Assembly (NCBI RefSeq): GCF_040954835.1
Contig: NC_090707.1
Location: forward strand, 24,012,570 to 24,076,569
Length of the DNA: 64,000 bases
From: Lepisosteus oculatus
Taxonomy: Eukaryota > Chordata > Actinopteri > Semionotiformes > Lepisosteidae
Direction: 5' to 3'
Positions 24,397 through 37,490 of this stretch are shown here, piece after piece (position 1 is the stretch's first letter; every line of letters begins with the position of its first letter). Position numbers and translations under genes: made by a program. The notes beneath the pieces are model-generated. The model was not told the DNA's origin. It saw only the letters and a list, made by a program, of their open reading frames with translations, and searched no databases.

Positions 24397-27300
24397 CTAA
24401 AAGAGAAAAATTAATTGAATGCATTTGCATACTTTCAAGCTGTACCACATAATAAAAGGAGTTTAAAAAAACGACATAAATGAAATAACATGTAAAGAAG
24501 CCAGAATATGACATCCAGATTCCATCGCTTACAAAGCTTACTCTTCCACCATAGCCAAAACAATATTTTATTAAAAGAACAAAAAGCTGCTCAAACTCCT
24601 CTTGCTTTAGGTACTGAAGTACTTAATTTGTAGAACATAAATAATATGACAAAAGCACCATAAAAAGTGCAAACTTGTCTCAGCACCACGTTTAAACAAC
24701 ACATTACCATCTAATTTACATCAAAGATCTCCGTATGATGATATCAAATGAATAAACTGAATCAGATACAAGGTGTACTTCCTTTTTCAATTACATGTTG
24801 TATTTGTTTTCACCAACAGAGGGTGTGTGCATCATATGTAATATTAAATTCCTTTCACAACAGGGGAGTTGTTGGTTATGCAGCAATTATTCATTTCTTT
24901 CTGAAAGATAACTGGCATGTTTGATTTCTTAGAGAAACTACACAGATTCATACTGCAAGCACTTCAGTTAGAAATTCTCGTGTGACTTTCTATAAATCAC
25001 TTAATAAATTCCTTTGATGCTGTAAAAAAGGGATATGTTGTTTTGAGTTGCTTACCATATTTCCTTCTGATTTCATCGTGTCTCATTTTCATCTCGGCTT
25101 TCCTGCAAGGAGACAAGGAAATCTTTTTAAGCTGCAAAGAAACAGCTGACCATCTTATGTTTTATGGCTGGGATCACTAGGCTGTGTTCCCAAATACTAA
25201 ACTGGTTAGGTCAGAACATAACTTCTGCTGAAGTTTACAGTAAGCACGTCATATGAAATGGTGCAGCTACGTACGAAACAACATTCCTCTTAATGACAAT
25301 CTTTAAAAGTCATGCTGCATGGTCTAACCATCCCAAAAATCTACCAGGGGGCAGGTTCAATTAATACAGAGAGAATGGGTGCTTAAAAAGTAAACTAATC
25401 CTATTAAAGTAGAGACATCTTTTACACACTCCTTTCTGAAAGTTCCAACCTGAAGTTGAAGAGTAATTACAAGTCAAGGAAGTCAGAGAATAGTTTTTTT
25501 TCTCTTTTACTTCAATATCTACTGTCATTATACAAAAGCATTTAAAAAAGAATGCAATTAAATGTCTGAAGTAATGGTTCAGGACCTCATGACATTAGAA
25601 TTGTACAGTACCATCACTAAGCAAGGTGAAGGCAAAACATTTTACGTTTCTTTTAGAACATTACATAAATTGTAAAACAATTCTCCCTTAACTGCATAAC
25701 AAACCACAGCATATCTGAATTTCCTTTTTCAGAGTCCGGAAGACAAATCTGTAGTACTAGGAATGGTAAATTGTCACAATGTATCATTAAAATATAAAGG
25801 GCTTTCAAACCCAATTCCCAGAGGGCCTACAGCTTTTGGTTTTACCTAAAATAAATTGCATCATCTTTCCATGTGGAAGAAAGAGAACTTCCAAGACCAT
25901 CAACATTACATTATATCTTCTTATTTCCCACTTAGTTTTGTAAATGATTATATCTCACTTAAGTAATCGCTTCTCTGAATATGCTATTCAGTGGTGCTGT
26001 CATTTGGTCTCAGTCTGCTGTAGGGGAATTATAAAAAAATGTTGCTCTACAAGCCTAAAACAAGATAAATGTAGGATTCAAGCAAACATTACTGTATAAC
26101 TGAATTTAAACAGACAGTTCCTAGCATTATGGGGTGCTTAAGAATGTGTTGTTATGCCATTGCAAATTAAGTTAAGTTACAAGTGAATCAAACTTTCCCC
26201 TAATGTTTTTAAAAGACACTTTTTGGGCGTGCCCAAGGTTTACACCCCCCCAGAGCTCAGAGCAGTGACATTTGTGCTCAGGAGACACTCCAGTTGCCTT
26301 AGTGAGTAAACAAATTGAGGGAACACTGCTGTTAAACTATAATAAGATGCAATTCATGACCTTTTTAGCATCATTTCCTCACATTCTTCTCATTACCCAA
26401 TTTATCGAATGTTCCTTAAGATATTTTTTCATATCTTTAAGACAATGAATTTATTAAAACATCACTATTAAAAAGACAGTTTTGTGGATGCCGTCTTAAA
26501 ACCCTTTCTAGTCACTAGACTTATGTTTATTATGATTATCTTAATATTGTTTAAAATAACAAAACTGACAGTTTGCAGTTCTTCCATTTGCAGTTCTTTA
26601 TTTAAAACCTGGTCTTCCAGGTTTTTTGATACAAGAAAATAAAGTGCAACAGAAATAATTCAAGTAGGTAGCTATGTCAGCATGCGTAGGCTGCAAAGGT
26701 AGAAGTGAAGGTTTATTCCATGCTGAAAAGGAGAAGAAACTGTTGAGCCTTTTTCGGGCATCAACACCTGAAATGTGTTTCTTCTCTTCTCTTTTCAGCA
26801 TGGAATAAACCTTTACTTGTTCCCACAGATAATAAGTTGCATATTTAGATCACAGTCTCCAGGCCTGATCCGAACCAGGCAAGAGCAAGATGGGGAAAGA
26901 AAACAGAAATGAGAAGGATAAAATTATATAGAGAAAAGACAGAAAAAGGATACACAGGTAGAGAACCATGAAAGTTCAAAGACAAGAACAGGAAAGAACA
27001 TTAAAAAGAAGAAAAAAGTAAAGAAAACCAAAAGATTAAAAGAAGACTGTGGACATCCAAGTGGCTTAGATTCTCAATGGAATGAAGTAGCTAAGGTGAG
27101 ATAAAAGGAAACCATCTGTATAATCTACAATTGTACAAAAGAAAAGTAAATATAGCATACAGCTATATTTATATCATAAATACAGGTATCACAGAGCCTG
27201 GAATGTAACACTATCATACAATTTTAGACTAGCTCACCTCTCCTCCTGACGTGCCTTCCTTTTCTCTCCTTGATGCGCAAATTTTGCATCTAGTTTAGGA

Positions 27301-30300
27301 ATACTGAAATAAATCAGAAATAGAATTGCACTTAATGCATGAAGTTACATTCTACAAGATATTACTTTTCCACAAAACAGAAATACAACCTCTGGTGTTA
27401 ACTGTGATATTTATTTAGCATTGTGTAACACACCCTCTGAGTCAGTAACTTGAAAAGATTAAAATTTTCAAACAGCACTTTTGCATGATTTCATTTTGCT
27501 TGACGTGAACAATAAAATACATTTGTTAAAGAAACATTTAAATGTTTTCCTTTGCCTTAATTCAACGAGTCAGGTGGTCAAATGTCAGGTGAAATTAAAG
27601 TGCAAATCATAGGTCATATTTTACTATCATGTCTTAATAGAATGGTTCGACAACCACACATGTTCATATACTGTATGGGGCAGATTTTAAACTTTCAGAT
27701 TTATGTACTTTTTTAAGTTGTGTGTGCCACAATGGGGGGTGGACAAGTGGACACTTTGTTACCAGATTCAAAAATACTTTGAATAGCTGCTAGGCTTATA
27801 GAATAAAATGACTACCCAGCATGTTCCAACATTTATGAGGTGAAACCCCTCTGGGCAATCAGACTTAAGCCGGGTTGTACTGTAAGAGGCTTGTGTAGTG
27901 GGAAAGAATGCATCTATTGCTAAAACAGCAAGCGAACGCAAGTCACATGAAAAAGTGCTGTTTGAAATTTTTAATCTTCTCCTGTTGCTGAGAAGATATG
28001 TAACACTGCCAAAAAATATCTCAGTTAACACAAGTGCCAAATACATATTATGAAGTTAAGGTTCAAACAACCATGGAGAATGCATTAAAATCTGCATGTG
28101 ACTACGTGTCACAAAATGCTTTTTCTAAATTTAAACAATTACACAGAATCAAAAACTAAAGTAACGTACAGTAGATGTTGACTTTGTATATTGTGGAGCT
28201 CGTCTAACTTGTGCAAAGGTCAGTCGAAAGGTTTCAAAAGAGCCGACTGTTAAAAGACCTTTGTATACTTAGAATTATTTTCGGGAAACTTACCCTATTT
28301 TTTCACACTTGCAGCAACAGAAGCAGCAGATGAAAATGGCAATGAGGATGATCCCAGCTATTACAGATATGGCAATAATCAGAGCCTGGAAATCCACTGG
28401 AGAGCAAAACACACAGTAATAAGTCATTATACAACAAAAAACAAATCCTATTTTTCATACTGAAGATTCCTATTACTTTTTTCTACCTTCTTTCATGATA
28501 AGGCAGGTACCAGCACCATTCACCATCACCCAGCTTGCGGTTCACAAAATGAAAAACTTTGGATTATCTCAAAATGGCTTTTAACATAATGGTGACGACA
28601 GCTTGATGAATTCAGGTGACTGAACCCAGCCTACCATTTTGCAAAAGACAAATTTGAATAAGAAATGTTCTCTAGCCTGGCCTGTTTAATGTAACACTAC
28701 AAGCTCATTTAAATTCTTAGCTAGATGATGATCCACAAACTTTATTTTCAGTCAGTCTTTAAGCAGTGTGCTGCTGGGTGCATCCGAGCCTGGAATTAAA
28801 GACAGCTGCTATGATATTCATGACAGCAATGAAGGCTTAGTATCACTCAAAATGGATATAATTCTAAATTCTGGTTTAAAAGGAAATGTATGTTCCACAA
28901 GATTGCAGTTCGTTCCAAAGAGTATGGGGACAACAAAAACATTACTACCGCGAGATACAATGACATTACTAGCGATTGACACTGGCCCAGTTACTTTAAA
29001 CATTAATTAAATTCTTCAGTCATCAATCAATAGCATTTTTTAAATTATTTTAGAAGAACAGTCAACACCTTTTTCATGGGAAGCAATTTGCAATCAAAAC
29101 ATGACTTGAATGCCACATCTTAAAATCAAATTGTTAAAACTGAAAGCATATTCAAAATATAGCTATAGTTCTAAGAGATCCTAAATGATGTTTTAAGCAA
29201 TCCAATTGAAACTTTAAACAAAATCAGTCCAAAGAAATGATCCAAGGTTATATCCTTATCTTACAAGAATATGTCGACAAAACTATTTTTATTTATCGTG
29301 AGACAGGAAATCAAAACATTTAATTTCAAGTCACCACAGGTGTCCCTCAGCCCTCTGGGCTGGACACATTAATTAAGAGCAGTGGTTGCCAACCTGCTCC
29401 TGAAGTACACAAAGTATGCAGATTTTTTCAACAGATCATATTAAGATCATATGGTAACATGACGACTTTCAAGATCTTGTGTAGCTCACCTTTGATTTAA
29501 AATTGTTGTCACGTTAGGAACATTTCAAAATATGCAAAAATTCTATCGTCACTTGAGAACAATTCTGACTTTCTTCTGTTTGACATCACATTGGTAACTA
29601 AGCCACCTCCTTCTTGCCTAATTAATTAACAGAAATGGAAGAGGTTTCTCCAAGAAATCCAGGTAAGGATACTTACACTGTAGATTATTCAGCTTTAAAC
29701 CACGTAAAAAAAGAAAATACTTCCTTATTACAGTGTGACAAGCTCACTCATAGCTTGCTGCCTTTAAGAAAACTTATCTTGTATTATTTATCCACCTTAC
29801 TGGAAATAGCAACAGACTGAAATAAAAAAAAATGTACAAATTTCGAATTAAGCACAAAATCGTGTACTGTAAGTTGCCATGTTGTCACAAACTCGCATTC
29901 AAGTTCCCACAAATTGAGACATGATTCTGCCCTTCCTGCTCACTAGTCTCAGTCATGACTAATGTAGTGACATACAAGCGAAATAAAAACAGGTTGTGCA
30001 GCAGACATTTCACCGCAGAAATGTTCCAATGTGATCTGAATGCAGAGTAAACAAGTACTATTTGTCGGAAAATCTAAATCAAAAGCAATATTTCTATTGG
30101 ATTGAAAGAAAAATATTCACACGCCTGCTTATTTACAATATCATAGGGCCACACGTCACTCAAAGTATTGTTGCCTCGGTCTGAATAACAGAACATTGTG
30201 CTTAGCATACCTGGAAATTTCAGCCCTTTTGTGGTGTAAATTGGAGGCTTTACAAGTTACTGTGTACATTTTACTTTCGTAGCGGTTTGAAATGCACTCA

Positions 30301-33300
30301 TCAATGCCGATTCGTTTTAACCTCGAATATGAAAATAGCGTTGCAGTTCCCCTTTAAGTTACAAATCAGTAACAACATGGACAAAGGTACCAGAAAGAAT
30401 GACGTTTTTATAGTTGTGAAATCTGAGCTTTAAGAATGTAGAAGTATACAAAAAAAAAATCTCAAACAACATGATATATGAGAAAAAAGACAAAGCTTGT
30501 CTTGAATAAACATCATGAGACAGTCTAGCTGTCCAGGACTACTCCTGGAGAGCCGTGCATCAGGAGGGAATAGTGGAAATTCTTACTCCAGCACATGCCC
30601 CATCGCGCCGAGGACAGGGGGCAGAGGGAATGGGGTGGCAGAATGGTCCTCACAGGGTAGTCGATGCATCGGGTATTTGTTTTACACCACAGGCACTGCA
30701 ATACACAAAAATGCAGGAGCACACTCATCACTCATGTCTTACACATCTTCATTTGTAAAGGTGAGCCACTGTTAAGTTTTCATCTTCATACAAAGAACCT
30801 CGTACATTTCAAACTCTCTTTTTTTCATTGACTTCCAACCAACCAAGTAGCCAAATATACTTAACACTGAATCTTCACCTTCAAATTAAACATACTGACG
30901 TTTGATTTATGAACAGTATGACACGGGTTCCAGCCTTTTAAAATAGTAAGAACAATAGTGTTGCATCCATCTACTCATTATCAGACAGCTATATTTCTAA
31001 GTGATCCTGGAATTACAGTTGATGAAAGGACCAAAAGCACATGGATGCTCTCCCTATACACAAGATGCCAAAAAATGCAGGGGCACATATAAAACTTTAA
31101 AACAGCCAATCAAACCCATATACACATGAGGGAAACAATCTTATTCCACATATGGAGATAGAAACCAGACTTGCACTCAGCACCCTAAAGCTCTGAGACA
31201 GCAATGTTTGTTGCCACATAACTATACTGCCCCTAATAACATGTAGACTCATGTCTACAACTGTACTGAGTAGTTGACTCAGAATGTCACTTTAACAAAA
31301 TGACTAACTGCTCATATTTCAACAATTCTTGAAAATACTAAATTGCATCAAAAATGTAAAATCTCACTATGAAGGTCTCCATAGGGTATTGTAAATAAAA
31401 CAATATTTAGGCAAAATATAGTAATTATATAATGTACCTGTGAATCGACGAATTGTACTATTAAGTATTTCCTAATAGTAGGTGATGGTGGTTTGTACAT
31501 ATCACTTATATGTGAATCATTATAACGTAAAAGTCACAGGATTAACAACTCAGCACACAGCTCCAGCCCTGATCATTTACAGTTCTGGGGATTCAGTGTT
31601 TTGTGATATAATTTTTAATGATTTTTTAAAAAACTTTCCCTTAAACAGATCAAGAGGGGCTTTAGTTTCACAGAATCATACTTTCACAACACTAACACTG
31701 TAAATTCTTAACCAGCTAACCTACATCACAACATTGCTGCAAGATGGCTGTTGCTTCATATCAGATATGACATCCTTTTTAACATCTCCCATGAAAAAAG
31801 TGTCAAATGACATGTTAAACAAACATGCTGGGAGGGACTTTTAGAGATCATTAAAGTGCGATCCTCAAGACAATGTTATGAAGTTTTTTTTAAATAGGAA
31901 CAAGAAATAACCACATACAAATATGCATATGGTAATGCGTCCAATAACAGACCCTTCAAAATGTTCCAACCACCGTGCCAGTGAAACATTAGCCTGAATG
32001 GCCAATATTTTTGTCAGAGAAATCAGTATACTGTATAAACATATGGGATTAAGTAAAACAGTGCACGGACAATACTTATTGATGTCGTGCACCTAATGTG
32101 AACAAAAAGCCATATTACACTATTTTGATGTCAAAAATGCATATTCCATGTCTACCCATGCTGTATAGACTCAGTTATCATAACTTACATCAAAAATGTC
32201 TTTAAAAAAACTGGCATGCAGTGCCATTTTCCAAAAGAAATGGTTTGGAAAAGCATTTGGAATGCAAAATTCTTAACCTTAAAAATATGCCAGAAACATT
32301 TCACAGTCGAAACTTCAATGATAAGATTACTGTTACTTCTAAAGCATGATTAATTGACCTTGTACAGTATATGATGAACTTCTAACAGCAGTCAGGAATG
32401 CAGAATTTATATCTAGGATGTTAAGAATACTGTTCAGTTTTGGTCACCACCTTACAAAAAATATCCCACTACTCTTCAATCAGAGCAGAGTAGCCAGATA
32501 CATTCCAGGGTTTAAACATTAAAGCATGTCCTACTCTGGCAGTCTAAAGAATGGAATCTCTTTAGTCCTGAATGGAGAAGACAGTATGGGGACCCGATTC
32601 AAGTATTCAAAATATTCAAAGGCATTGACAAACTCAAACCAATAGACTTTTTCAGAATCACTAGTGAAACATGACAACTGGAAAAAGGCAAAAACTAAAA
32701 AGGGGAGGGATACTTTTGCAAAAGCTTGGTATAAGTCTAGAAAAAGCTATCCTGCAATACCATCAAAGACAATAGCCTGGTAAACTGATAAAACAGCAAC
32801 TCACAACCAAACAGCCTAAATGGGTCAAATGTCCTCCCCTTTATGCTGTCTTTCTTGAATTAACAAGACTGGATTTAATTAATTTTCTTTTTTCAGTTAA
32901 CAGTCTCTTAGTACCCACATAGAAGGTGTGTGAAAAACTCAGTGTTAGCTGAAGTAGGAAACTACTATCGTTGACTGGTTGGTAAAAAAATACAACTGGA
33001 ATCCTAATTTTCTTTTGAGCAGGCCATAGTTTTCCACACCGATAAATATTGTGTTAAAATTTAAGTAGTAGCCATACCTAGAAAAAAAAAAAGACTACAA
33101 TTACAAGCACGTTTGTTGTGCAAGTCACCAGGTGACTACTTTCAGAAAATACAGGCTATTTACATCTAGAGTACAGTGTAAAGTACACATTTGGAGTGGG
33201 TTTAACCACAGATTGGGATTGTCTCACTTATATTTTTACACTAACAACCACCCACTTTCAAAGTCCCTTTAAGAAACTTTACTCATTCATGCTACAATTT

Positions 33301-35974
33301 AATTATATTAAAACATTCACATCTAGCACTGACTACTTTTGTTTCTTCAATCACTTTATATCGCAGAAATAAAAAAGAAAAATCATGCAAGTCTAGGTCT
33401 AGTAAGCATATGGATCTCTCCCAGAAATCACCTTCTTCTTCCTATGAGACAAGGAACTCTATTACAAGACCTAGCAAAGTAATAAAAGGGGGGAAAAAGC
33501 AATTCCAAAAAGTCTGTTGATTCCCAAAGGCAATCCCTAAAAAGAAAACAAATGTATTTAAAAGGTACCAATATAAACATATGATATTAAACCTACTACT
33601 GTAGAAAAATGAAAAAAACACATAGCTCCACATACCTTAAAGTAAACTAACCTGAATGACTAGTGCTAACGTAATTGGCCAACCAGTTCATGTTCCACCC
33701 GCATTGTCACTTGAAATTTTCCCACCCCATAGCTAGCTTTCCTAGCTTTTTTGTCGGCGCTTCCTGGGTGCAACACTGAGAATGCAGTACAAAGTGTACA
33801 TAGTGTACTTTGGAAAATTACTGTTGAAAAGTACTGTGGCGGTCCAGGCCAAAAGTACATACTTAACTGGTTGATGACCAGGTTCAAATGGCATCAATGC
33901 TGTGAAAAAGACCTCACACTCACCGAAACATTTTTCAGACACTGTTCACAGCTGGTGTTGGAATATGTAGCACAGGCTGTGGAAAACAACAGAGACAGAA
34001 CAGATAGTGATGAGAATGTGATAAATAGTAATGCGATACAATTCATTTAGGCAATCAGGAGAGACTAATATGTGCACTTATTTCCCCTGAGTAGAGAACA
34101 TATTTTATATCAAGAAAACACAGGATCTTTATGTTGTTTACCTGTATGTGCAAGCATCTTCAATCCTGACTCTAAATATACATTTTCCAACTATGATGCT
34201 TTGAGCAGTTTTGTAACTACCCCAGATTAAAATGTCACTTAATACAGGCCACAGGGAGCATTACTTCAAAAATAAATTATTATAGGACTTTCATCTTTTT
34301 AAAAGGTAATATAAAAATCTTCAAAAACCTTTATAAATAAAGTACAGGCTGGGGAAAAACAAAAAAGTATTTTTACACTTATAAAAGCTGAATTGTTTTT
34401 TTTCTTTCATTTCAGAGATTAGATATTCTCAATTCAGTGAAAATATGATATCAAACATTCCTAAGACAGACTCATCTGAATTTTATATACGAGGCACAAC
34501 ATTAGGCTTGTTTTCTTTTTTTTACAGAAACAACAGCTAACTGTTTCTTGGTTTCCAAAACAAAAAAGGCTCAAATCCCCAGTGTGCGAATTACAAGTAG
34601 AGAGCCAATAATCCCTTTGGTGGATTTAACTGAATTCAGTGGCATAGGAAGAACAACAGGTCAAGTTCAGCCTCTACTCCACACAAAATGCAAGAGGTTA
34701 AACTAAAATTGTCTAAAATACAGCTAGGTTAAACTGAAAAACAAGAACTGAGGCCTATAAACCAATCTGGGCTGTATTCCCTCACTAAAAGGGACTACAC
34801 AGGGACAAAAGGTCTGGTCATTTTACTACAGAAAACTGTAACATACCGACTTCCTTGTTTTGGAAGATGCAAATAAATTGTTATACGAATCTAAGTGCTC
34901 AAGTTTTAAAAATAGAAATGCACCACTGAAGCCACCCTCCTCAACCCTGGACCAGAAACGCCTCCATAAACCTGCAAGGTTAAAGCTTGTCCTTTTTTTC
35001 CCCCAATTTCTATTTTCATGATTTTCATACTTTCACACTGCGCTCTCAAACCAAATTCCTTGATGATCTAGTGTCCTGTTTTCTTGTTTCACCCAAGCCT
35101 AGTTACATACAGTTGTTGGTCTAATTAACTATTTTTTAACTTCTAACTAAATTCTGATTATTTTTTCGTTAACTATTTTTAATTAAGTTAATGTCGTCCA
35201 TATGCATTATTGTCTTAATTTTCCACTGGTCCTCAACATTAATTTCTAATCCCTTTTACAGTCATCACTAGACAATTTAACTTTAATGAATAATTTCAGC
35301 CCCGTCTAGTCGTCTCAAATTGGGTTAAATGGGGAATATAAAAAAGCAGTTCTATTTAAAACACTAAACATTTTCCAGGGCAGCTTCCCCAGACAAACGG
35401 GAAAATCAGCATTTTAAGCCTGTTTTGTGAGATAAACATCAGTCTTTTTCTCGTTATCAAGGTCCTTTATGAACGCTGGGGGTAAAATCACTTCATGGTA
35501 AAAAAAAAAACAGACGACGGTTAATTAAAAATCACAATACAAATTCTGACAATATTCAGAAATGCAACTCACCTAAAATCTAGTTAAATTACTACTAATC
35601 TTGAAGTCAATATATGAGGAAAAGTGACTCGAAAATTTAAATTGACCCGGAATATGAGTACGTTAAAATCTTAAAGTTCCGTACAAGGATTTCTCAATGT
35701 CACTTCATTAGTTAAATCAAAACCAGCCAATTTGAAACACACCCACAATATGTTTTCAACAACAGGTGATATCTTTTCATATTTCCGATAAGAGTTTAGT
35801 AACAGAAAAAGAAGGGTAAATAACATATCAGTCTCCTTTACGTTGTAAACTTGCTAACACTTAACAACAGAAAAATGACTTACATACTCCAGGTGCGGAA
35901 GTCTGAGCGTAGACTACAGCCAGGTTAACAAGAACAACAACAACCAAAGGGCTCAAAATCCGTAATTCCATCAT
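24353..35974 (-). CDS. PTTG1IP: PTTG1IP, pituitary tumor-transforming gene 1 interacting protein (170 aa, complete)
   Basis: A single-pass membrane glycoprotein (PBF) that binds securin/PTTG1 and assists its nuclear entry. Seven exons: 35884-35974, 33924-33976, 30587-30695, 28294-28396, 27238-27303, 25056-25102 and 24353-24396; all junctions keep frame. Domains: signal peptide (residues 1-24, hydrophobic LVVVVVLVNLAVVYA-like core); Cys-rich PSI-like ectodomain (about 31-84) with CEQCLKNVSCLWC and SSARWGMCW; candidate N-glycosylation sites NTS and NVS; membrane span (about 88-108) ending in ICCFCCCKCEK; basic/acidic tail with the charged helix RKAEMKMRHDEIRRKYG; end NPYSKFENN, whose YSKF is a Yxx-phi endocytic signal (YARF in human). 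Human protein is 180 aa. Two ATGs stand in tandem; the second (35971) has the better context, with A at -3 and G at +4. It follows SUMO3 in human gene order. Confidence 0.95.
25056..25102 (-). CDS. PTTG1IP: PTTG1IP coding exon 6
   Basis: 47 nt, KAEMKMRHDEIRRKY with split codons at both ends; donor GTAAGC. Confidence 0.93.
26604..26625. other. Perfect 9-bp stem hairpin
   Basis: AAAACCTGG-TCTT-CCAGGTTTT, about 80 bp from the inverted Penelope-like dimer. May be a chance structure. Confidence 0.5.
26708..26813. repeat. Inverted dimer of a Penelope-like element 3' end
   Basis: Left arm 26708-26740 (AAGGTTTATTCCATGCTGAA...) and right arm 26777-26813 (its complement, ...TTCAGCATGGAATAAACCTT) match over at least 30 bp. 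They surround a 36-nt middle. The arm sequence also appears at 38.03 kb as a single insertion. Assignment to Penelope-like elements rests on the remembered fish motif 'GCCGAAA...GCATGGAATAAACC'; it is an inference. Confidence 0.5.
27238..27303 (-). CDS. PTTG1IP: PTTG1IP coding exon 5
   Basis: 66 nt, IPKLDAKFAHQGEKRKARQE plus E and two bases. Cytoplasmic, strongly charged, and the least conserved exon. Confidence 0.85.
28294..28396 (-). CDS. PTTG1IP: PTTG1IP coding exon 4
   Basis: 103 nt encoding the membrane span (ALIIAISVIAGIILIAIFI) and the Cys-rich stop-transfer segment CCFCCCKCEK. Donor GTAAGT. Confidence 0.93.
29834..30357. mobile_element. T2/Kolobok-type MITE, second copy, left end eroded
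   Basis: Matches the element at 6.8 kb in the same orientation (ATCGTG..., TAGGGCC...CACGTCA, CATACCTGGA, CATCAATGCCGATTC). It keeps the right terminus TTGCAGTTCCCCT plus TTAA (30354-30357). The left terminal repeat is not recognisable. It gives the empty-site sequence for the SINE3 insertion in the first copy. Confidence 0.7.
30587..30695 (-). CDS. PTTG1IP: PTTG1IP coding exon 3
   Basis: 109 nt, CLWCKTNTRCIDYPV... to SSARWGMCW plus one base, between TTGCAG and GTAAGA. Second half of the PSI-like domain. Confidence 0.95.
31090..31235 (-). repeat. Decayed tRNA-type SINE fragment
   Basis: Minus strand starts GGGGCAGTATAGTTATGTGG and continues CATTGCTGTCTCAGAGCTTT, like the head of the SINE at 37.5 kb. 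Confidence 0.5.
32400..32880 (+). repeat. CR1/L2-type LINE C-terminal fragment
   Basis: Contains the common fish and amphibian segment around 32430-32660 encoding, with frameshifts, motifs like 'FSLEQRRLRGDLIQVFK' and 'DKVNPADFFR' (gene copy reads ...GDPIQVFKIFKGIDKLKPID). It ends with AACCAAACAGCCTAAATGGG near 32810. Confidence 0.65.
33924..33976 (-). CDS. PTTG1IP: PTTG1IP coding exon 2
   Basis: 53 nt, completes Ser then CATYSNTSCEQCLKNVS, ending phase 0 before GTGAGT. Carries both N-glycosylation motifs. Confidence 0.93.
35884..35974 (-). CDS. PTTG1IP: PTTG1IP coding exon 1
   Basis: 91 nt: two Met codons, the signal peptide, AQTSAPGV and one base, then donor GTAAGT. Confidence 0.9.
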
Positions 35975-36330
35975 GAATAATTTCTGTATCGACTCACAAT
36001 ATCTTGTGGCCGTTTCGGTTACTTAAATAATATTTTATTCAAAATACAGACTACCAGGATTTAAAAATCAAGAAAAAAATGTTCAGAAATACATTACATT
36101 AGGTGGCTTCCGCGATTCAAAATTTAAGACGGTATTCTGGAGTTAGAATGATTAAGGAAACAAACGCCACAAGCCGAATCAAAAAACTTTCCTGTTCTTC
36201 TTACTCCTCCCAGAATCGATGGGAAAAGGGATGGTCTATGCCGTGTGACTCAAACACAGCGTTTGGTAGACTGAGAGATTTACATAATCATAATTCAGTT
36301 GAGCCGTAAAGCTCAACTGAAAAGAAGACG
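35975..36330 (-). promoter_or_regulatory. PTTG1IP 5' UTR/promoter region
   Basis: Region upstream of the tandem ATGs. CpG is sparse. It contains a perfect 11-bp stem hairpin, TTCAGTTGAGC-CGTAAA-GCTCAACTGAA (36294-36321), about 320 bp from the start. No TATA box in a clear position. Confidence 0.4.
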
Positions 36331-37490
36331 AAGGTCGGAGTATTTTGTCTTTGAAATATTTATTCAGTTACTACAGTGTTCTACACTAACGTGCCATATG
36401 GAGAAACCGTGATGATTTCTTTGACTGTACATTTACTTGTTAAAAAACAATGTGTATAGTTACAATTTAAACGTGGGGGAAAGTACGATTTAGTTAGTCT
36501 AAGTGATCAATTACAGAGCACTCAATGTGGTGGTACTAGGATCACGGTATCAGATAAAATATGTACTAGGTTAATACCAGTTGCAAAGAATGCTGCTTAA
36601 CGTTAAGCTATATACACTTCATGCTGTGAATTTTACTTTAAATTTGTTTTGTTTTTATTTTTAAACTCTTCCAAACAAGAACTGAAGAAGGACCTCAAAA
36701 TCCAATCTATGCTCAGCAATTCTTTCTTTCGAGTTTATAAAGATAAAGGCGTCACGGAATTTCCCTGTCCAGACAGTACTGGAAGTCCGTCTTCGCTCAT
36801 CTAGAAAGTATGAAGTGTCATCGAAAACCATGAAGGTCCTGCTGGCTACCAATCTTGATCAACTTCAGAGTCGTGTCAAAAGCACCTCTCTTGCCTGGGT
36901 TGGAATAGGTGGGGGCATATTTTACTTTTTAATATGGTATCCAAACTGTTACAGGTGTCCTAACAATAAAAAATACAAGTTCCTTTCTCCTGTGAGTTAT
37001 ATTTATGATACAAAACTTGTGATAACTTTTTTTTTTAAATAAAAAATAAAAGAATATTGAGTAAAAAAGTGTACTCACACTAAAATAAATATAATTGTAA
37101 CACAGTGTACAGGATCCAAAAATTATGCCATTGACAAAACACTTAAAATTAAGAAGTAGCCTGAAATCTGAGATTATGGTTTTTTTTTTAAATAATTAAA
37201 CCAGACACAAAATGGATCTGGGATGAGGACTTCACGATATCTTATCTTGAGATCATTTTAGTGACCCCTGTCAATTTTTTTGTACTTACTGTACATCAAT
37301 CACTATTAAACATTAGGCACTTTATTGAGAGTTATTTGACAAGTAAAATTACTACATTGGGAACAGATGAACATACAGTATGACTCCTTGTTCACTGGGA
37401 GAGCAGGAAGTTTCAAGCAGGATTTTAAAATGTACTCAAGCTGAATAATACTAACTTGTAAATTAAACACACATTTGCCTAGATACAGTA

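Larger units (their letters stand above)
24397..35883. other. PTTG1IP introns
   Basis: Introns at 24397-25055, 25103-27237, 27304-28293, 28397-30586, 30696-33923 and 33977-35883. They contain the inverted Penelope-like dimer (26.7 kb), the second T2-type MITE (29.8-30.4 kb), a SINE scrap (31.1 kb) and a CR1/L2 fragment (32.4 kb). No other exon was recognised. Confidence 0.7.

Noticed and set aside
36661-36852. Minus-strand 63-codon ORF upstream of PTTG1IP
   Set aside because: No recognised similarity, no splice context, length within chance expectation.
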